Assembly: GCF_035594125.1 (NCBI RefSeq)
Contig: NC_087151.1
Span: 17,189,001-17,253,000 of the forward strand
Direction: 5' to 3'
DNA: 64,000 bases
Source of the DNA: Scylla paramamosain
Taxonomy: Eukaryota > Arthropoda > Malacostraca > Decapoda > Portunidae
Both the position numbers and the translations under genes were made by a program. Shown here piece after piece: positions 60,906-64,000 of this stretch (position 1 is the stretch's first letter; each line of letters opens with the position of its first letter). Below the pieces are notes generated by a model. The model searched no databases. It was not told the origin of the DNA and saw only the letters and a list, made by a program, of their open reading frames with translations.

Positions 60906-61685
60906 GTGAGTAAATGTGTGAAGATTGACTGTATAAATGTGAGAGGATGGAGTGTGGGCAAGTTTGAGGATGTATGCAAGGAGCACAGCAAGTGGAGGTT
61001 CAACTTAGTCAGGCTCACTGAGACTCACCTGAGAGATGATGTACGCATGGAGGGATGTGAGTATGTTATGATTGGAAAGGGATGTAAGACACAGGAATCA
61101 CTGGTAGGAGGCATACCCCTACTCTACAAGAAAGAAAGGGGACTGAAAGTAGAGGAGATTGAAGTGGGAGAGTGTACAGGTGGTGAGGATTTTCTTGGAG
61201 TCAGAGTGGAATGCATGGATGGTCGTGGCAGACCAGAGAAGGTGGTACTGTTGGTAGCGTTTATGACTGTCATGGGTGAAAGAGCAGATAGGGAGAATAG
61301 GGGGAAGTACAACATACTTGAGAAAGTTGTGAGAGAGCGTGGACAGGAAAGAGTGCTAGTTATGGGTGACATGAATGCCCATGTGGGAATACTAGGGGAA
61401 CAGGTGAATAGGAATAGTGAAATACTTGAGGAGTTTGTTGATGAATTGGAGCTGGAAAATCTTAATGTTACTTTGGCTGAGGGGCGTGTGACTTGGAGTG
61501 CAAGAGAGCAGGAATCAGCAATTGACTACATGTTGGTGAATGGAAGAATGCGTGAAATTGTGTCGCATATGTGGATAGATGAGGATGGTTTGGTTGATAT
61601 TGTGTCTGATCACAACATGCAGGTTGTGGAGTGCTTGATGCATGGTGGGAATGAAACAAAAGTGGCAAGTAAGAAAAAGAAGTGA
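60906..61685 (+). CDS. LINE ORF2 AP endonuclease domain, copy 2 (open frame)
   Basis: A 260-codon uninterrupted frame containing all APE-type motifs: INVRGWSVG (Asn), LTETHLRDDV (Glu), VLVMGDMNAHVG, VTWSAREQESAIDYMLVNG and VSDHNMQVV (Asp/His). It would nick the target strand during retrotransposition. The frame ends at a TGA where copy 1 has Trp (KKKK-W), so the reverse transcriptase is no longer joined. The first in-frame codon is GTG; ORF2 of such elements is often translated by reinitiation after ORF1, so the true start is unclear. As an isolated domain it is best treated as part of a pseudogene. Confidence 0.6.
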   Translation: MSKCVKIDCINVRGWSVGKFEDVCKEHSKWRFNLVRLTETHLRDDVRMEGCEYVMIGKGCKTQESLVGGIPLLYKKERGLKVEEIEVGECTGGEDFLGVRVECMDGRGRPEKVVLLVAFMTVMGERADRENRGKYNILEKVVRERGQERVLVMGDMNAHVGILGEQVNRNSEILEEFVDELELENLNVTLAEGRVTWSAREQESAIDYMLVNGRMREIVSHMWIDEDGLVDIVSDHNMQVVECLMHGGNETKVASKKKK

Positions 61686-63126
61686 AGACTGAGAGATGTA
61701 GGGTGGGAGAACTTTCAGTTTGATATGAGTGAGAGAAGCTGGGATGATGTAAGTGTACATGACATGGAGCACCTGAATGAGAAGCTGGTTGAGGACGTGA
61801 GGGGTGCTGCTGAGAACCAGATAGGGTTTGTGAGAGTAGGTAGAAGAAAGAGTGTATGAAAACCATGGTGGAATGATGAAATCAGAGCGGCTAGGAAGGA
61901 GCGAAAGAGAATAAGTAGACAGTGTGGATGACTGAGGAAAAAGAGGCATGAAAGTGATGAGGCAGAGAATGAGTATCAGAATGCATGGGCAGTGTATGTG
62001 AAGCAGCAGCGGTTGACAAGACGAATGATAATGAATGCTAAAGTGAAGAGTGAAAGGTGTGTGATTCAATCTTTAAAGAAGTAAGGTATGGAAGGTGGCC
62101 ATGAATGGTACAAGTTCATGAGAGGTGAGAATATGTCAGGCAGTGTTGGTGTGGAGAGTCTGAAAGTGGATGGTGTAGTTATAACAGAAAAGGAGGGAAT
62201 CAGGGAAGCAGTCAAAGGGTTCTGGGAAGAAGTAGGTGGGGTAGGTGAGATGTTTAGTGTGAGAGAAGGATGTGTAACACTGGAAAAGAAGAATACAGAT
62301 GAACTGGATGAAAAAAATTAGCAAGGAGGAAGTGGAGAGGTGTGTGAGAAGGCAGAAGAATGGCAAGGCAGCAGGTCCAGATGATATACCGTATGAGTTC
62401 TACAAGAATGGGGAAGGTAGTGATTGATAGAATGACCGAATTATTCACCCGAGTGTGGAATGAAGAGAAAGTGCCAAGAAAGTGGAATGAGTGCTGAGTG
62501 AGTCTGTTGCATAAGGGAGGATTCAAGAGTAAGAATGAGTTGAAGGCCAATTGCATTAGTGAATACAGTAGGTGCAGTGTTGAATGAGAGAATGTGCAAA
62601 TAGATTGAAAGAGCTGGAGTGCTGGGTGAAGAACAGAATGAATTTTGTGTGGATAGGAGAGCTGAGGACAATATGTTTGTGGTGAATGAAATGACTGAGA
62701 AGAAAAAGAAGGATGGGGGGTAAATTGTACCTAGTTTTCTGGATATAAAGAAAGCTTATGATAGAGTGAATAGAGAAATGCTAGGTAGAGTCTTAGAAAA
62801 GATTGGATTGAGTGCAAAGACAGTTAACAGTGCAAAGTGTGTATGTGGACGCAAGAGCTAGATACAGACTAGGAGACATAGAAACAGACTGGGTGAAGAG
62901 TGAGAGAGGAGTTAGGCAAGGGTGTATATTGTCACCAACCCTTTTCAGCCTGTATACAGAGGAGTTAGCAGCTGGAATGAGAAGAATGGATGTAGGGATA
63001 AGTGAGGGGAATGATGAAATATGTGTTTTTTTTTTTTTTTATGCAGATGATGTATTGGTTATGAGTGAATCGGCAGATGATGGATGTTGTGGATGGTTAT
63101 GGAAAAGACTTTGGAGTGAGGTTTAG
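61686..63126 (+). pseudogene. LINE reverse transcriptase domain, copy 2, heavily broken
   Basis: Several stops and frame breaks (near 61857, 61929, 62083, 62319, 62495, 62723). Recognisable blocks: AAGPDDIPYEFYKN, motif A FLDIKKAYDRVN (Asp kept), motif B RGVRQGCILSPTLFS, and motif C YADD, intact here unlike copy 1. A run of about 17 T at 63026-63042 just before YADD has expanded and encodes Phe residues. The frame is lost after SESADD. Dead. Confidence 0.75.
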
Positions 63127-64000
63127 CAGTGAGAAAAGCACTGAATAGGTGAGGTCAGAGGATGAAAGTAATGTGGTATGGAGACTTGGAGAGAATGAAA
63201 CAGGTGCAAGAATACAAGTACTTAGGGATGTGGATGAGTTCTAGTGGGTGTGGAAAGGCAAAGAAAGAAAAGATAAGTATGGTAAACCTGTGGGTAGGTC
63301 GATTTGAAAGCGCGGCAAGGATGAGAGCGAGTAAGTATGATGTGTTGAGAGAAGTGCGGAAGAGTGTGGCTGTGCCAAGTATAATGTATGGTATGGATAT
63401 GATTGCATGGAATGAAAGTGAAATTGATAAGCTAGAAGTGGGGCAGAACAGAGTAGCAAGGATAGCACTGAGCGCACCGAGATAAAGAGCAGTAGAAGCC
63501 TCGAGAGGTAATATGGGATGGAGCACTTCTAAGGAAAGACTCGCAAAAGCCACACTTAGGAATAAAATTAGGCTTGGGAGAATGGATGATGCAAGAATAG
63601 CAAGGAAGGTGTACCTGTGGAATGAAAGTGGAAACAAATGGAAGAAGAGGTGCATGAGAATGACAGACAGGAGTGGATTACAAGTTGTGTGGGCGATGAG
63701 AATGGCTGGGAGGAGTCAAAATGAGCTTGAATGGATGGTGACAAGAGGAGGCAGAATGGGAACTGAATGGAATGTGAGAAAAATGGAAGAATGAGATAGA
63801 GAGAGAAGTGAAATGTGTGGGACTGAATGAATGGAAGAATGAGATGAAAAGAAAGAAGACCGTGGAATGGTACAAAAAGAAAGAGGCCCCCGATGTATGA
63901 AAGGTGGTATGATAGAAGCCTGGGCAGTGATCTCTTCCGGGCGAGGGCACAGTGTATAGATGTGAACGCAAGGAGTTAAAGATAGTCTGAGTCCCACAGC
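63127..64000 (+). pseudogene. LINE ORF2 thumb/C-terminal region, copy 2
   Basis: 63162-63485 matches copy 1 (EYKYLGMWMSSSGCGKAKK, PSIMYGMDMIAWNESEIDKL) up to a TAA at 63483-63485; 63513-63794 continues. The terminal CxxC-H-C zinc motif of copy 1 would begin at or just beyond the window end. Confidence 0.7.

Larger units (their letters stand above)
59860..64000 (+). mobile_element. CR1-like LINE with PHD + esterase ORF1 (copy 2, runs off window)
   Basis: Same family as 3751-7782, roughly 90% identical by eye, with a matching leader (CTGAGTTTTGTGGTTTATTT). It keeps the ~250 bp missing from copy 1 between esterase blocks. ORF2 is open across the whole endonuclease but broken in the RT. The 3' end lies beyond the window. 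Confidence 0.85.

Overview
This is non-genic, repeat-dominated eukaryotic DNA, most likely from an arthropod and plausibly a decapod crustacean. That inference rests on the very long AG/TG/AT/TTA microsatellites, a Polinton/Maverick element, CR1- and Jockey-type LINEs, a Ty3/gypsy-like gag with a SCAN-like domain, and a short retroposon tail ending in GAA repeats. I see no intact single-copy host gene. Essentially every recognisable protein-coding stretch belongs to a transposable element, and nearly all carry stops or frameshifts.

Layout. 1-3187: remnant of a Ty3/gypsy-like LTR element on the minus strand (gag, zinc knuckle, protease, probable leader/LTR). 3188-9143: a hAT transposon on the minus strand, split by a CR1-like LINE (about 3751-7782, plus strand) inserted in the transposase gene; its right terminal repeat ends at 9143. 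From about 9608 to 59567 lies a diverged tandem satellite with a ~95-bp monomer. In the later blocks it is organised as a five-monomer higher-order repeat of about 470-480 bp. The satellite is in forward orientation at 9608-13795, reversed at 14225-49450, and forward again at 50293-59567.

The satellite has acted as a landing pad. Because its consensus is known, pre-insertion sites can be read off. Insertions are: an AT microsatellite and a dead Jockey-type LINE fragment (10533-11775); a 468-bp pogo/Tigger MITE at a TA dinucleotide (15575-16042); a complete-ended piggyBac element between TTAA sites (19360-23817); a complete-ended 14.7-kb Polinton/Maverick with a near-perfect 6-bp target duplication (24635-39337); a ~1-kb non-autonomous DNA element (42506-43498); and two copies of an unidentified GC-richer repeat (49455-50292 and 55325-55850). 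The first of those copies sits exactly at a satellite orientation switch.

The Polinton carries, all on the minus strand, remnants of a protein-primed DNA polymerase B, an A32-like packaging ATPase (partly tandem-duplicated), a retroviral-type integrase with a chromodomain, two paralogous putative structural proteins, a small GG/transmembrane protein, a penton-like minor capsid fragment, a Cys-rich exon and an unidentified protein. The polymerase and integrase have lost catalytic residues, so the copy looks dead. I found no major capsid protein and no adenain-type protease.

The right edge (59568-64000) holds a truncated CR1 3' end followed by a second copy of the PHD/esterase LINE seen at 3751. 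The satellite domain is therefore flanked on both sides by same-strand copies of one LINE family. The most unusual items are the higher-order satellite with two orientation switches, a 138-bp near-perfect palindrome inside it, the unknown repeat at a switch point, and the cleanly bounded Polinton and piggyBac copies inserted in the array.
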